DNA from: Clostridia bacterium
GTDB taxonomy: Bacteria > Bacillota > Clostridia > Oscillospirales > QAKW01
NCBI GenBank assembly: GCA_017442025.1
Contig: JAFSBD010000235.1
Span: forward strand, 1 to 8,099
Length of the DNA: 8,099 bases
Direction: 5' to 3'
A program made the translations under genes and the position numbers. The notes beneath the pieces were generated by a model. It was given only the letters and a program-made list of their open reading frames with translations, was not told the DNA's origin and did not search any database. Below are positions 1-5,840 of the stretch, one piece after another (the stretch's first letter is position 1; every line of letters starts with the position of its first letter).

Positions 1-1
1 C

Positions 2-541
2 AGCGAAGAGGTCGCGCAGGTCGGCGCACTTACCGAGGCCGAGCTGAAAGCCATCGCCGAAAAGAAAGCCAATCTTTTGGATGATCTTGCCAATGAATTT
101 GCGGCGCAAGGAATCCCGGTAACAATCAATCGCATCACCGGTGAATTGGCGATGAATGCCTCGGTCCTCTTCGGCGGAGATTCTTCTGTTATCACACAGG
201 AGGGTAAAGCCCTGCTCAATAAGTTCTTAAAGGCATATACCTCCGTTGCCTATAATGAAAAATATAACGGCTTCATTTCAAAAACAATGGTCGAAGGGCA
301 TACTGCAGCTCTTTCGGGAAGCACCTACGAAAGCGGACTTCCCCTTTCAACAGAGCGGGCCCAAAATGTGAAGACCTATTGCCTATCCTCCGATACCGGA
401 GTGGATACTTCAAAATTGACATCCACTCTCGAAGCGGTTGGTTTATCAAACAGTAAGCCGGTATACGGTGCAGATGGCAAAATTGATACCGATGCTTGCA
501 GAAGAGTATCCTTTAGATTTATTGTAAATATCAATAATTAA
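2..541 (+). CDS. OmpA/MotB-family C-terminal domain protein (5' end missing)
   Basis: The frame is open from the first complete codon at position 2, so the gene begins outside the window; an internal TTG at 77 is not a convincing start because coding sequence continues upstream of it. The visible 179 residues show an Ala/Glu/Lys-rich helical lead-in, then the order expected of an OmpA-like peptidoglycan-binding domain: a beta strand ending in SVLFGGDSS, a helix, VEGHT, LSTERAQNV, and a C-terminal RRVSFRFIV strand. In the family this domain binds diaminopimelate-type peptidoglycan and anchors envelope or motor proteins to the wall. The Asp that normally follows GHT and contacts the peptide is Ala here, while the conserved Arg of the LSxxRA helix is kept. 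The rest of the protein, likely including a membrane segment or lipobox, cannot be seen. The gene is followed six bases later by a terminator, so it ends its transcription unit. Family assignment is fairly sure; the cellular role is not. Confidence 0.75.
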   Translation, partial: SEEVAQVGALTEAELKAIAEKKANLLDDLANEFAAQGIPVTINRITGELAMNASVLFGGDSSVITQEGKALLNKFLKAYTSVAYNEKYNGFISKTMVEGHTAALSGSTYESGLPLSTERAQNVKTYCLSSDTGVDTSKLTSTLEAVGLSNSKPVYGADGKIDTDACRRVSFRFIVNINN

Positions 542-546
542 CTGCA

Positions 547-577
547 AAAAAGAGACCCGAAATTCGGGTCTCTTTTT
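547..577 (+). terminator. Rho-independent terminator of the OmpA-like gene
   Basis: A 14-bp perfect stem (547-560 with 564-577) has a 3-nt loop. The core is GAGACCCGA/TCGGGTCTC, flanked by an A tract on the left and a T tract on the right. It starts six bases after the TAA stop. Because both tracts are present it could also stop minus-strand transcripts. Confidence 0.93.
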
Positions 578-602
578 GCATCTCATAAAGACTATTCAAA
601 TT

Positions 603-643
603 ATCACTTCATATAGACCGTTTAAATTGAATGCAGAAGTGAT
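603..643. repeat. 8-bp inverted repeat with 25-nt loop
   Basis: ATCACTTC at 603-610 is matched exactly by GAAGTGAT at 636-643, separated by an AT-rich loop of 25 nt. It sits between the two terminators, and its right arm overlaps the first bases of the next hairpin (641-690), so the two structures cannot form fully at once. It may be chance; no function is assigned. Confidence 0.35.
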
Positions 644-690
644 TTTCTCCCGGTGAAGGCGTATGTCGATACGGCGAGACGGGAAAAATC
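641..690. other. Imperfect two-stem hairpin in convergent intergenic region
   Basis: The outer stem pairs GATTTT (641-646) and TCCCG (648-652) with 680-690, giving 11 bp with a single bulged C at 647. A purine-rich internal loop follows (653-659 opposite 674-679, both with GA steps). A 5-bp inner stem CGTAT/ATACG (660-664/669-673) closes a GTCG tetraloop. It lies directly left of the second terminator. No protein gene or clear promoter is visible in 578-694, so it is either a 3' UTR structure of one of the convergent transcripts or an undescribed small RNA. It matches no riboswitch class I recognise. Confidence 0.45.
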
Positions 691-694
691 GCTA

Positions 695-724
695 AAAAAA
701 GAGACCCTTTCGGGTCTCTTTTTT
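695..724 (-). terminator. Terminator of the fakA transcript (likely bidirectional)
   Basis: The stem GAGACCC (701-707)/GGGTCTC (712-718) has a TTTC loop, six A on the left and six T on the right, so the stem can extend through the A/T tracts. It lies 23 bases beyond the fakA stop codon. The core stem is the same as in the terminator at 547-577, and the two together insulate the convergent genes. Confidence 0.92.
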
Positions 725-747
725 GTTCTGCGTCAATTTCAACGGTC

Positions 748-2379
748 TTACTCCAGAGAAAAAATATAATGGTAGACAGGCTGCCCTCCGGGGAGACACA
801 GTACCTCCGCTTCGGGAAGCTGCTCCCGGATCTGGGCGGCGATGGCTTCCGCATCCTCTTCGGTTACATCCTCGCCGTAGTAGACGTTGATGTAGCTGCC
901 GCCCTCGGCGGAAAGCTGCTCGAAGAGCTTGCGGACGACGGTAGACATATCATCTTCCACAAAGGTTACCTTGGTTTCCATCAGGCCGAGAAGCTGGCCT
1001 TCCTTGATCTCATGGTCATCGAAGACCGAATCGCGGGCGGCATAGGTTACCTGGGCGGTCTTAACGGTGGCAAGCTGAGCGGTCATGGCCTCGGCCAGGG
1101 CATCGGGCTCGAGAGTCTCATCAAAGCCCAGCATGGCGGTAATTCCCTGGGGAACGGTCTTGCTGGGGATGACCACCACCTGCTTGGCGGTGGAAAGCTC
1201 CTTGGCCTGCTCGGCGGCCATGATAATATTCTTATTATTGGGCAGGACAAACACCACCTCGGCGGGGGTGGGGTTGTCGGCCGCCAAGATATCGGCGGTG
1301 GAGGGGTTCATGGTCTGACCGCCTTCCACAACGGTATCCACGCCCAGATCCTTGCAAAGGGCGGCAAGACCCGCTCCGGCCACCACCGAGACAAAGCCAT
1401 ACTTCTTTTCAGGCTCTGCGATGGCAGGAGCCTGGGGCTCGCTCTTCTGGCGGGCGCGGAACTCTTCCTTCATGTTATCGATCTTGAGGTTGACCAGCGA
1501 ACCGTAGCGCAGGGCCTCTTCGATGGCGCGGCCGGGATGGTTGGTATGGACATGGATCTTGATAATATCATTATCGGGCACGCAGACCACGCTATCGCCG
1601 ATGGACTCCAGATAGGAGCGCAGCTCGGCGGGGTTATCCTTTTTGGCGGTCTCATCGACGGTAACGATATACTCGGTGCAGTAGGTAAACTTAATGTCTT
1701 CCTCCCGCATGGGCATTTCGTCCACCACCGAATCGGTTACCACTTCGGCCACCTCTTGGGCTTGGATGGGATTGCCCTGCAATGCAGAAAGAGCACCTTC
1801 CATAACAACGGCGAAGCCCTTACCGCCCGCATCGACCACCCCTGCCTGCTTGAGCTGGGGCAGCATTTCGGGGGTCTCGGCCAGAACCTTATTGGCCTCG
1901 GCCACATAATAGGCCAACGCCTCTTCCATCGAGATATCCGCCTTTTCCACATAAGCGGTCAGCCGCTCAGCGGCCACGCGGGAGACGGTGAGGACGGTAC
2001 CTTCGGTGGGCTTCATGACCGCCCGATAGGCGGCCTTTACGCCCTGATTGATCGCCTCGGCAAAATCCTTGGCGCTCGCGGTTTCCTTATCCTTGAGGCC
2101 CTTGGAGATGCCGCGGAACAGCAACGATAAAATAACACCGCTATTGCCCCGCGCACCCTTGAGCATCGCCCCTGCCGCCCGATCGGAGGCCTGGGCAACG
2201 GTGCAATCCCCCATCGCCTGCAGTTCGCGGGCGGCGGCGGAGATGGTGAGGGACATATTGGTGCCGGTATCGCCATCAGGCACAGGGAAAACATTGAGTG
2301 CATTGATGGCGGCCTTTTGATTGCTGATATGATTGCATCCGGAGATGATCATCTCGCAATACTGCTTACCTGTTATCAT
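748..2379 (-). CDS. fakA: Fatty acid kinase catalytic subunit FakA (YloV, DAK2-type)
   Basis: FakA phosphorylates fatty acids held by a separate FakB carrier, making acyl-phosphate for phospholipid synthesis in the cytoplasm. The 543-residue length fits the family. Residues 1-200 are a DhaL/DAK2 nucleotide-binding domain with NVFPVPDGDTGTNM (29-42, Asp residues that bind the Mg-ATP), GARGNSGVILS (75-85) and KQAGVVDAGGKG (177-188). A middle domain carries C234, H276 and H278 (KIHVHTNHPG), positions which from memory correspond to a zinc site described in staphylococcal FakA. Residues 325-543 form the C-terminal domain with GGQTMNPST (353-361). The ATG at 2379 is preceded at 9 nt by TAAGGAGA, which overlaps the stop of the Asp23-family gene 14 nt upstream, so the two are co-transcribed and probably coupled. 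No fakB is in the window. The common downstream neighbour recG is absent; a terminator follows instead. The family call is secure. Confidence 0.95.
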   Translation of the reverse strand: MITGKQYCEMIISGCNHISNQKAAINALNVFPVPDGDTGTNMSLTISAAARELQAMGDCTVAQASDRAAGAMLKGARGNSGVILSLLFRGISKGLKDKETASAKDFAEAINQGVKAAYRAVMKPTEGTVLTVSRVAAERLTAYVEKADISMEEALAYYVAEANKVLAETPEMLPQLKQAGVVDAGGKGFAVVMEGALSALQGNPIQAQEVAEVVTDSVVDEMPMREEDIKFTYCTEYIVTVDETAKKDNPAELRSYLESIGDSVVCVPDNDIIKIHVHTNHPGRAIEEALRYGSLVNLKIDNMKEEFRARQKSEPQAPAIAEPEKKYGFVSVVAGAGLAALCKDLGVDTVVEGGQTMNPSTADILAADNPTPAEVVFVLPNNKNIIMAAEQAKELSTAKQVVVIPSKTVPQGITAMLGFDETLEPDALAEAMTAQLATVKTAQVTYAARDSVFDDHEIKEGQLLGLMETKVTFVEDDMSTVVRKLFEQLSAEGGSYINVYYGEDVTEEDAEAIAAQIREQLPEAEVLCLPGGQPVYHYIFSLE

Positions 2380-2388
2380 AAAATGAAC

Positions 2389-2396
2389 TCTCCTTA
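2389..2396 (-). promoter_or_regulatory. fakA ribosome binding site overlapping upstream stop
   Basis: On the minus strand TAAGGAGA lies 9 nt before the fakA ATG, and its TAA is the stop codon of the upstream Asp23-family gene. Ribosomes finishing that gene stand on the fakA binding site, which suggests translational coupling and supports the chosen fakA start. Confidence 0.85.
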
Positions 2397-2741
2397 GTTG
2401 ACTTTCATTCCGTCAATCAAAATATTGACTTTCTTGACTGCGAAGCCGGTCATCTGCTCCACATTATATTTTACTTCCTTGGCAATGCTGCGGGTAACGG
2501 CAGGGAGATTGACGCCATAGAGGACAACGATATGCATCTCGACAATGATCCCATCCCCATCGGCAATGACCTTGACGCCCTTCTCATAGTGATCCTTTTT
2601 GAGCAGGGAGACAATGCCGTCGCTTGCGGATTTGGCGGCCATACCCACCACGCCGTAGCAGGAATTCGCAACATGACCAACGATATTTGCAAATACAGTT
2701 TCGGTAATATTGATCGTTCCGTTATGGTTGTTTACGGTCAT
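2394..2741 (-). CDS. yloU: Asp23/Gls24 family envelope stress response protein (YloU-like)
   Basis: This 115-residue protein matches the small Asp23/Gls24 (DUF322) family. It starts with a short strand (GTINITETVFANIVGHVAN), then GVVGMA near residue 30, a long VKVIADGDGIIVEMHIVVLYGVNLPAV stretch with alternating strands, and ends VKKVNILIDGMKV. There is no signal peptide or membrane segment, so it is cytosolic. Members are linked to envelope or alkaline stress; the branch next to fakA/yloV is common in Firmicutes, but its biochemical role is not settled, and a link to fatty-acid metabolism is inferred from position only. ATG at 2741 is supported by AAAAGGAGGT seven bases upstream and by a near-consensus promoter at 2775-2803. 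The usual divergent neighbour rpmB is not present here. Confidence 0.9.
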   Translation of the reverse strand: MTVNNHNGTINITETVFANIVGHVANSCYGVVGMAAKSASDGIVSLLKKDHYEKGVKVIADGDGIIVEMHIVVLYGVNLPAVTRSIAKEVKYNVEQMTGFAVKKVNILIDGMKVN

Positions 2742-2748
2742 GGAAAAT

Positions 2749-2758
2749 ACCTCCTTTT
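2749..2758 (-). promoter_or_regulatory. Strong ribosome binding site of the Asp23-family gene
   Basis: The minus strand reads AAAAGGAGGT, close to a full anti-16S match, with seven bases to the ATG at 2741. It fixes this start. Confidence 0.85.
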
Positions 2759-2774
2759 CAGTGTATCATCAATT

Positions 2775-2803
2775 ATTATATAATATTTTGCCCCAAATTA
2801 CAA
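2775..2803 (-). promoter_or_regulatory. Sigma-A-type promoter for the Asp23-fakA operon
   Basis: On the minus strand there is a -35 of TTGTAA (2803-2798), exactly 17 bases, then a perfect TATAAT -10 (2780-2775). The predicted start is near 2768, giving a leader of about 27 nt. The spacer holds the small symmetric string TTTGGGGCAAA, which could be an operator but is short. The promoter sits immediately after the stop of the upstream ATPase gene, with no terminator between. Confidence 0.85.
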
Positions 2804-2810
2804 TAGTTTT

Positions 2811-4712
2811 TTATTCATGGCAGGTAAAGTAGAGGATCTGGCGGTCTTCCGCCGCCTTTTGAAGCAGCCCTTCGGCGGCCTTTTTACGGGCGGGATCGAG
2901 GTTGGTAAAGGGATCGTCCAACACCATCGGCAAGGGGGTTTCGCTGAGCATCTCCCCCGCCGCCAGGCGGAAGGCGAAATAAACGGCATCCCGCGTGCCT
3001 GCCGAAAACTCCTCGGCGGGATGGGTGCCCTCCTCCCCTTGAAGGCGGATGGCAAACCGATCGTCCAGCGTGAGGGTATCATACTTGCCTTCGGTCAGCG
3101 CCGCAAGGTGCTTACCCGCCAAGGCGCAAAGGCGGGGGGCAAAGCGGGTATTCATCTCCTCATTGGCTTCCCTCAGCCAAGAAAGGCTGAGGCGGATGGC
3201 GGCCAACTGCCGCTCCCCTTCTTCCACCTGCTTCTCCAGATTCATATTGGTTTGGGTCTGCTCCCCAAGGCGCGCCCAGAGGGCCTGCAGATCCTGATGG
3301 CGAAGGGTCTCCAGTTTCCCGCGCAGCACCCGCAATTGCTCTTCTGCTTGCGCCAACCGCCGCCGCACCTGCTCGGCGGTTTCTTCGGTCTCTTTGGCAT
3401 CTTGCGCCAAAAGCTCCAATTCGGCGCGGGTGCGCCCGCCCAAAAGGGCCTGCTCCTGCAGGGCAAGGGTCTCCGCCCCTGCGGCACTCTCATAAACGCC
3501 CCAGGCGATGCGCAGATCCTGCACCTCTTCTTTGGAAAAGATTCGATATTTTTCCCGCAACGCTTCCAAAGCTCTATTCGCCGCCTCGGCGCGCTTTTGG
3601 GCTTGCTCTCGCTCATTCTTTGCGGCAAGCACCACCTTTTCCAGCCGTTTGCGGGCGGCGATCTGGGGCAGCGATAAGATCAACGCCACCAGCACCAGCG
3701 CCACCGCCGCCAGATAAAGGGGCCAGAAGGGGATCGCCGCGGCGGCCACCGCCGCCGCTCCGCCTGCGATCAATAATAAAATGGGCCAAAGGGACAGTTT
3801 TTTTTCATAAAATTCCGCTTGGAATTTTTCCAGATGCTCCTCTGCCCGCCCCTGATCAAAGCGGGCGCGCTCCGCCTGCTCAAAAGCCTGCTCCAAAGCG
3901 GTAATTTCCTCTTTGGAAACCTTGGGCTTTTCGGCGCGGGGCAGATTTTTGAGAGCGTCCAGCCGACGGAGCAATTTCAACGCGTCGCTCCCCTCGGCCT
4001 GCTTCAGCATCACCCGCAGGGCGTGGATCTGCTCCTCTTTTTGGGCGGTCTCTTGCTGGAGCACCTCCCATTCCTGCCGCTCGGTGATGCGGGCATCCAC
4101 CTGCCGCCGCAGTTCCTGCTGCTCCATGCGGCCTGCGGCCAGCCGCTCCTTCATTTCCAGAAGCGGGCCCTGGTTTTTGCCCCGATACATATAGCGGGTA
4201 TGTTGTTTATTCAGATAATCCTCCGCCTGGCGGTAGGATACATTTTCATCGCCGGTGGCGGCCATATTTTTGAGGGCCACATCCAGCCCGTCGGTGCGGG
4301 AAAAGAGGAGATCCCCTTGGGTAATGCAAAAGGAGCGCAAAAAGGTCTCGCTATCCAGCCCCAAAAAGTGAGGGCCCGGCTGTTCCCTTGTGGGAAGTTT
4401 CAGCTCTTCGCCGGTATCGAGGCAGAGCACCTGCCGTTTTTCCGCGCCCTTTGCGGGGTGGCGGCGCTCGATCTGCCAACGCTTGCCCTCCTGCTCAAAG
4501 AGGATGCGGCCCGCCGCCTCCTCCCCGCTCCAGGGAAGATAGGGCTTGATCCGCTTGGCATCATAGCCATAGAACATATAAAAAATAAAATAGATCAGCG
4601 TGGTTTTTCCAAACTCATTGGGTTGGCGCAGGATGTTCAGCCCCACATCGGGGCTCCATTCGAAGTCCTTGAGTTTGCCGAAGCGGCGCACCTGAAGATT
4701 TAAAATTTTCAT
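2811..4712 (-). CDS. SbcC/YhaN-like (Rad50-type) ATPase with central membrane hairpin
   Basis: This is the ATPase partner of the adjacent Mre11/SbcD-like nuclease and is expected to act in DNA-end processing. At 633 residues it is much shorter than a usual SbcC of about 1000. The N-terminal half-site has a Walker A-like QPNEFGKTT (30-38) in which the first Gly is Gln, and a Q-loop ITQGD (130-134). A coiled coil spans about 170-305. Two hydrophobic segments follow (about 308-327 and 331-348, rich in Leu/Ala with Trp at the edges), then a second coiled coil to about 520. The C-terminal half-site has a degenerate signature FSAGTRD (569-575), Walker B PMVLDD (595-600), D-loop LDPAR and a final His (YFTCHE). 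There is no CxxC zinc hook. The start at ATG 4712 is chosen because AAGGAGG lies seven bases upstream and the ATG overlaps the nuclease stop as ATGA; the open frame further upstream is antisense-free but runs out of frame through the nuclease gene and encodes low-complexity Gly/Arg. The YhaN branch is the closest fit I know. Confidence 0.88.
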   Translation of the reverse strand: MKILNLQVRRFGKLKDFEWSPDVGLNILRQPNEFGKTTLIYFIFYMFYGYDAKRIKPYLPWSGEEAAGRILFEQEGKRWQIERRHPAKGAEKRQVLCLDTGEELKLPTREQPGPHFLGLDSETFLRSFCITQGDLLFSRTDGLDVALKNMAATGDENVSYRQAEDYLNKQHTRYMYRGKNQGPLLEMKERLAAGRMEQQELRRQVDARITERQEWEVLQQETAQKEEQIHALRVMLKQAEGSDALKLLRRLDALKNLPRAEKPKVSKEEITALEQAFEQAERARFDQGRAEEHLEKFQAEFYEKKLSLWPILLLIAGGAAAVAAAAIPFWPLYLAAVALVLVALILSLPQIAARKRLEKVVLAAKNEREQAQKRAEAANRALEALREKYRIFSKEEVQDLRIAWGVYESAAGAETLALQEQALLGGRTRAELELLAQDAKETEETAEQVRRRLAQAEEQLRVLRGKLETLRHQDLQALWARLGEQTQTNMNLEKQVEEGERQLAAIRLSLSWLREANEEMNTRFAPRLCALAGKHLAALTEGKYDTLTLDDRFAIRLQGEEGTHPAEEFSAGTRDAVYFAFRLAAGEMLSETPLPMVLDDPFTNLDPARKKAAEGLLQKAAEDRQILYFTCHE

Positions 4713-5722
4713 AGCCGCGCCTCCTTCAGAGCCTCCAGCCCCAGCCGCAGGGCCTCCTCCAGCAGGGGGCGATCCTGGGGGTCTGCCCCTTCGATCTCCG
4801 CCATCGCGCGGCGGACAAACGCGCCCTGCAAGGTATTCTGCCTGCGCAGAAGCTCCACCGAAAGGGAGGGGTCGGTTTGGTTCTTGACCTCCCGCCCATA
4901 GCGGGCGGTATAAAGGCCGATGGCCGCCGCCGGATCGGCGGCAGGGCTGCCGATCAAGATCAAACGACCGATAATATGGTCGGCGATCTCCACCGCCTCC
5001 ATCCGCGCCAGCATCTCGCTCTCCTCGGCGCAACCCGAAAGATCCACCGGGTATTCCCGCCAGACCCGCTCCGCCACCGAGATGGGCTCGATATGCATCG
5101 ATGCGGTATCGATGAGATAGATATATTTTTCGCCCAGCTCGTCAAAGCCCTTGCCCTCAGGGATACCTGGCACCAAAAGTAGACATCCGCCGTAGCGCCG
5201 CTGCTCCCCTTTATGGATATGCCCTAAAATGGCAAGGTCCAAGCCGCTTTGGGCCAGCTCCTCCCCCGAAACGGGGCGGAAGGCATCCCGCCCTCCTTCG
5301 GCCTGCCCATGGGCGAGCAGGATGTTGACCCCGCCTGCGGGGGCGGAAAAGCCCTGCAAGGGGCGGTCCTCCGCCTGCTCGCGGGCCGAGGAATAGCCGA
5401 AAAGGCGAATGTTTTCGCCGATGGTCAGCCCCGCCAGCCCCTCGCCGAAGCAATAGACCCCTTCGGGCAGATTCTGATATAAAGATGTAACCGCCAGCGG
5501 ATCATGGTTGCCCGCCGCCAAAAAGACCTTCATCCCTGCCTTTGCCAGCAGGGAACGAACAGCACTTTCGGTCTCGGCATCCAAAAAGGGGCGATCCAAA
5601 AGATCGCCTGCGATCAGCAAGGCTTGCGCCCCCCGCTCTTTGCCCGCTTCCAGGATGCGGGCAAGAAGGGAGGTATCTTCCACCTTGCGGATATGAAGAT
5701 CGGCGGTTGCGATTAGTAACAT
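4709..5722 (-). CDS. SbcD/YhaO-like metallophosphoesterase (DNA repair exonuclease)
   Basis: This is a calcineurin-like phosphoesterase of the Mre11/SbcD/YhaO group, the nuclease subunit that pairs with the ATPase encoded next. All five metal-site motifs are present in order: D8 and H10 (ATADLH), GDLLDR at 39-44, GNHD at 71-74, AHG with H138, and GHIH at 167-170. PEGKGFDELGEKYIY after the last motif is typical of the DNA nuclease branch. The C-terminal third is an acidic helical region likely to bind the ATPase. From ATG 5722 it has 337 residues, somewhat short for SbcD. That start has an excellent site, GAGGTGAT, seven bases upstream. The in-frame ATG at 5785 has no binding site and lies upstream of the -35 box, so it would not be transcribed from that promoter. 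The gene overlaps the ATPase start by four bases (ATGA), implying coupled translation and fixed stoichiometry. Confidence 0.92.
   Translation of the reverse strand: MLLIATADLHIRKVEDTSLLARILEAGKERGAQALLIAGDLLDRPFLDAETESAVRSLLAKAGMKVFLAAGNHDPLAVTSLYQNLPEGVYCFGEGLAGLTIGENIRLFGYSSAREQAEDRPLQGFSAPAGGVNILLAHGQAEGGRDAFRPVSGEELAQSGLDLAILGHIHKGEQRRYGGCLLLVPGIPEGKGFDELGEKYIYLIDTASMHIEPISVAERVWREYPVDLSGCAEESEMLARMEAVEIADHIIGRLILIGSPAADPAAAIGLYTARYGREVKNQTDPSLSVELLRRQNTLQGAFVRRAMAEIEGADPQDRPLLEEALRLGLEALKEARL
4720..4726 (-). promoter_or_regulatory. Ribosome binding site deciding the ATPase start
   Basis: The minus strand reads AAGGAGG seven bases before the ATG at 4712, inside the end of the nuclease gene. 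With the ATGA stop/start overlap it shows that the ATPase begins here and not at an upstream in-frame codon. Confidence 0.88.
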
Positions 5723-5729
5723 TTTATCA

Positions 5730-5737
5730 ATCACCTC
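5730..5737 (-). promoter_or_regulatory. Ribosome binding site deciding the nuclease start
   Basis: GAGGTGAT on the minus strand is an exact anti-16S match, seven bases from ATG 5722. It begins almost at the predicted transcript start, so the leader is only about 16 nt. Confidence 0.85.
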
Positions 5738-5744
5738 ATTCTCT

Positions 5745-5773
5745 ATTTTATATTTTTTGCGGTTAAAAGTCAA
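5745..5773 (-). promoter_or_regulatory. Sigma-A-type promoter of the nuclease-ATPase operon
   Basis: The minus strand has -35 TTGACT (5773-5768), a 17-base spacer and -10 TAAAAT (5750-5745). The predicted start falls near 5738, directly in front of the ribosome binding site. It is back to back with the proS promoter, with five bases between the two -35 boxes. Confidence 0.82.
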
Positions 5774-5778
5774 ATAGA

Positions 5779-5807
5779 TTGACATTATCCGAAAAAATAG
5801 ATATAAT
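5779..5807 (+). promoter_or_regulatory. Consensus sigma-A promoter of proS
   Basis: A perfect TTGACA (5779-5784), 17 bases, and a perfect TATAAT (5802-5807) make a full-consensus promoter. Transcription should begin near 5814. The short leader holds AGGAG at 5827-5831, and I see no T-box or other leader regulator, unlike many Firmicute aminoacyl-tRNA synthetase genes. Confidence 0.92.
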
Positions 5808-5840
5808 TACTATAATTATGCAATGCAGGAGTTGAAAAAA

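Noticed and set aside
769..2130. 453-codon plus-strand open frame antisense to fakA
   Set aside because: His/Gly/Leu-rich translation with no family resemblance; it is the complement of a well-recognised gene with strong codon bias. No ribosome binding site or promoter.
2781..2797. Operator in the Asp23-fakA promoter spacer (TTTGGGGCAAA symmetry)
   Set aside because: A four-base half-site is too short to separate from chance and matches no operator I can name.
2817..4703. Long plus-strand frames (2817-3677 and 3819-4703) antisense to the ATPase gene
   Set aside because: Complement of the coiled-coil coding sequence; no recognisable domains or start signals.
4713..5033. N-terminal extension of the ATPase reading frame up to 5033
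   Set aside because: It overlaps the nuclease gene out of frame, encodes Gly/Arg low-complexity sequence, and the ribosome binding site and ATGA overlap place the start at 4712.
5723..5785. N-terminal extension of the nuclease to ATG 5785
   Set aside because: It has no ribosome binding site, lies upstream of the minus-strand -35 box and inside the proS promoter; family proteins begin at the strand leading to the DxH motif.
5808..5840. T-box or proline-responsive leader for proS
   Set aside because: The leader between the predicted transcript start and the gene is under 30 bases, too short for a T-box or attenuator.
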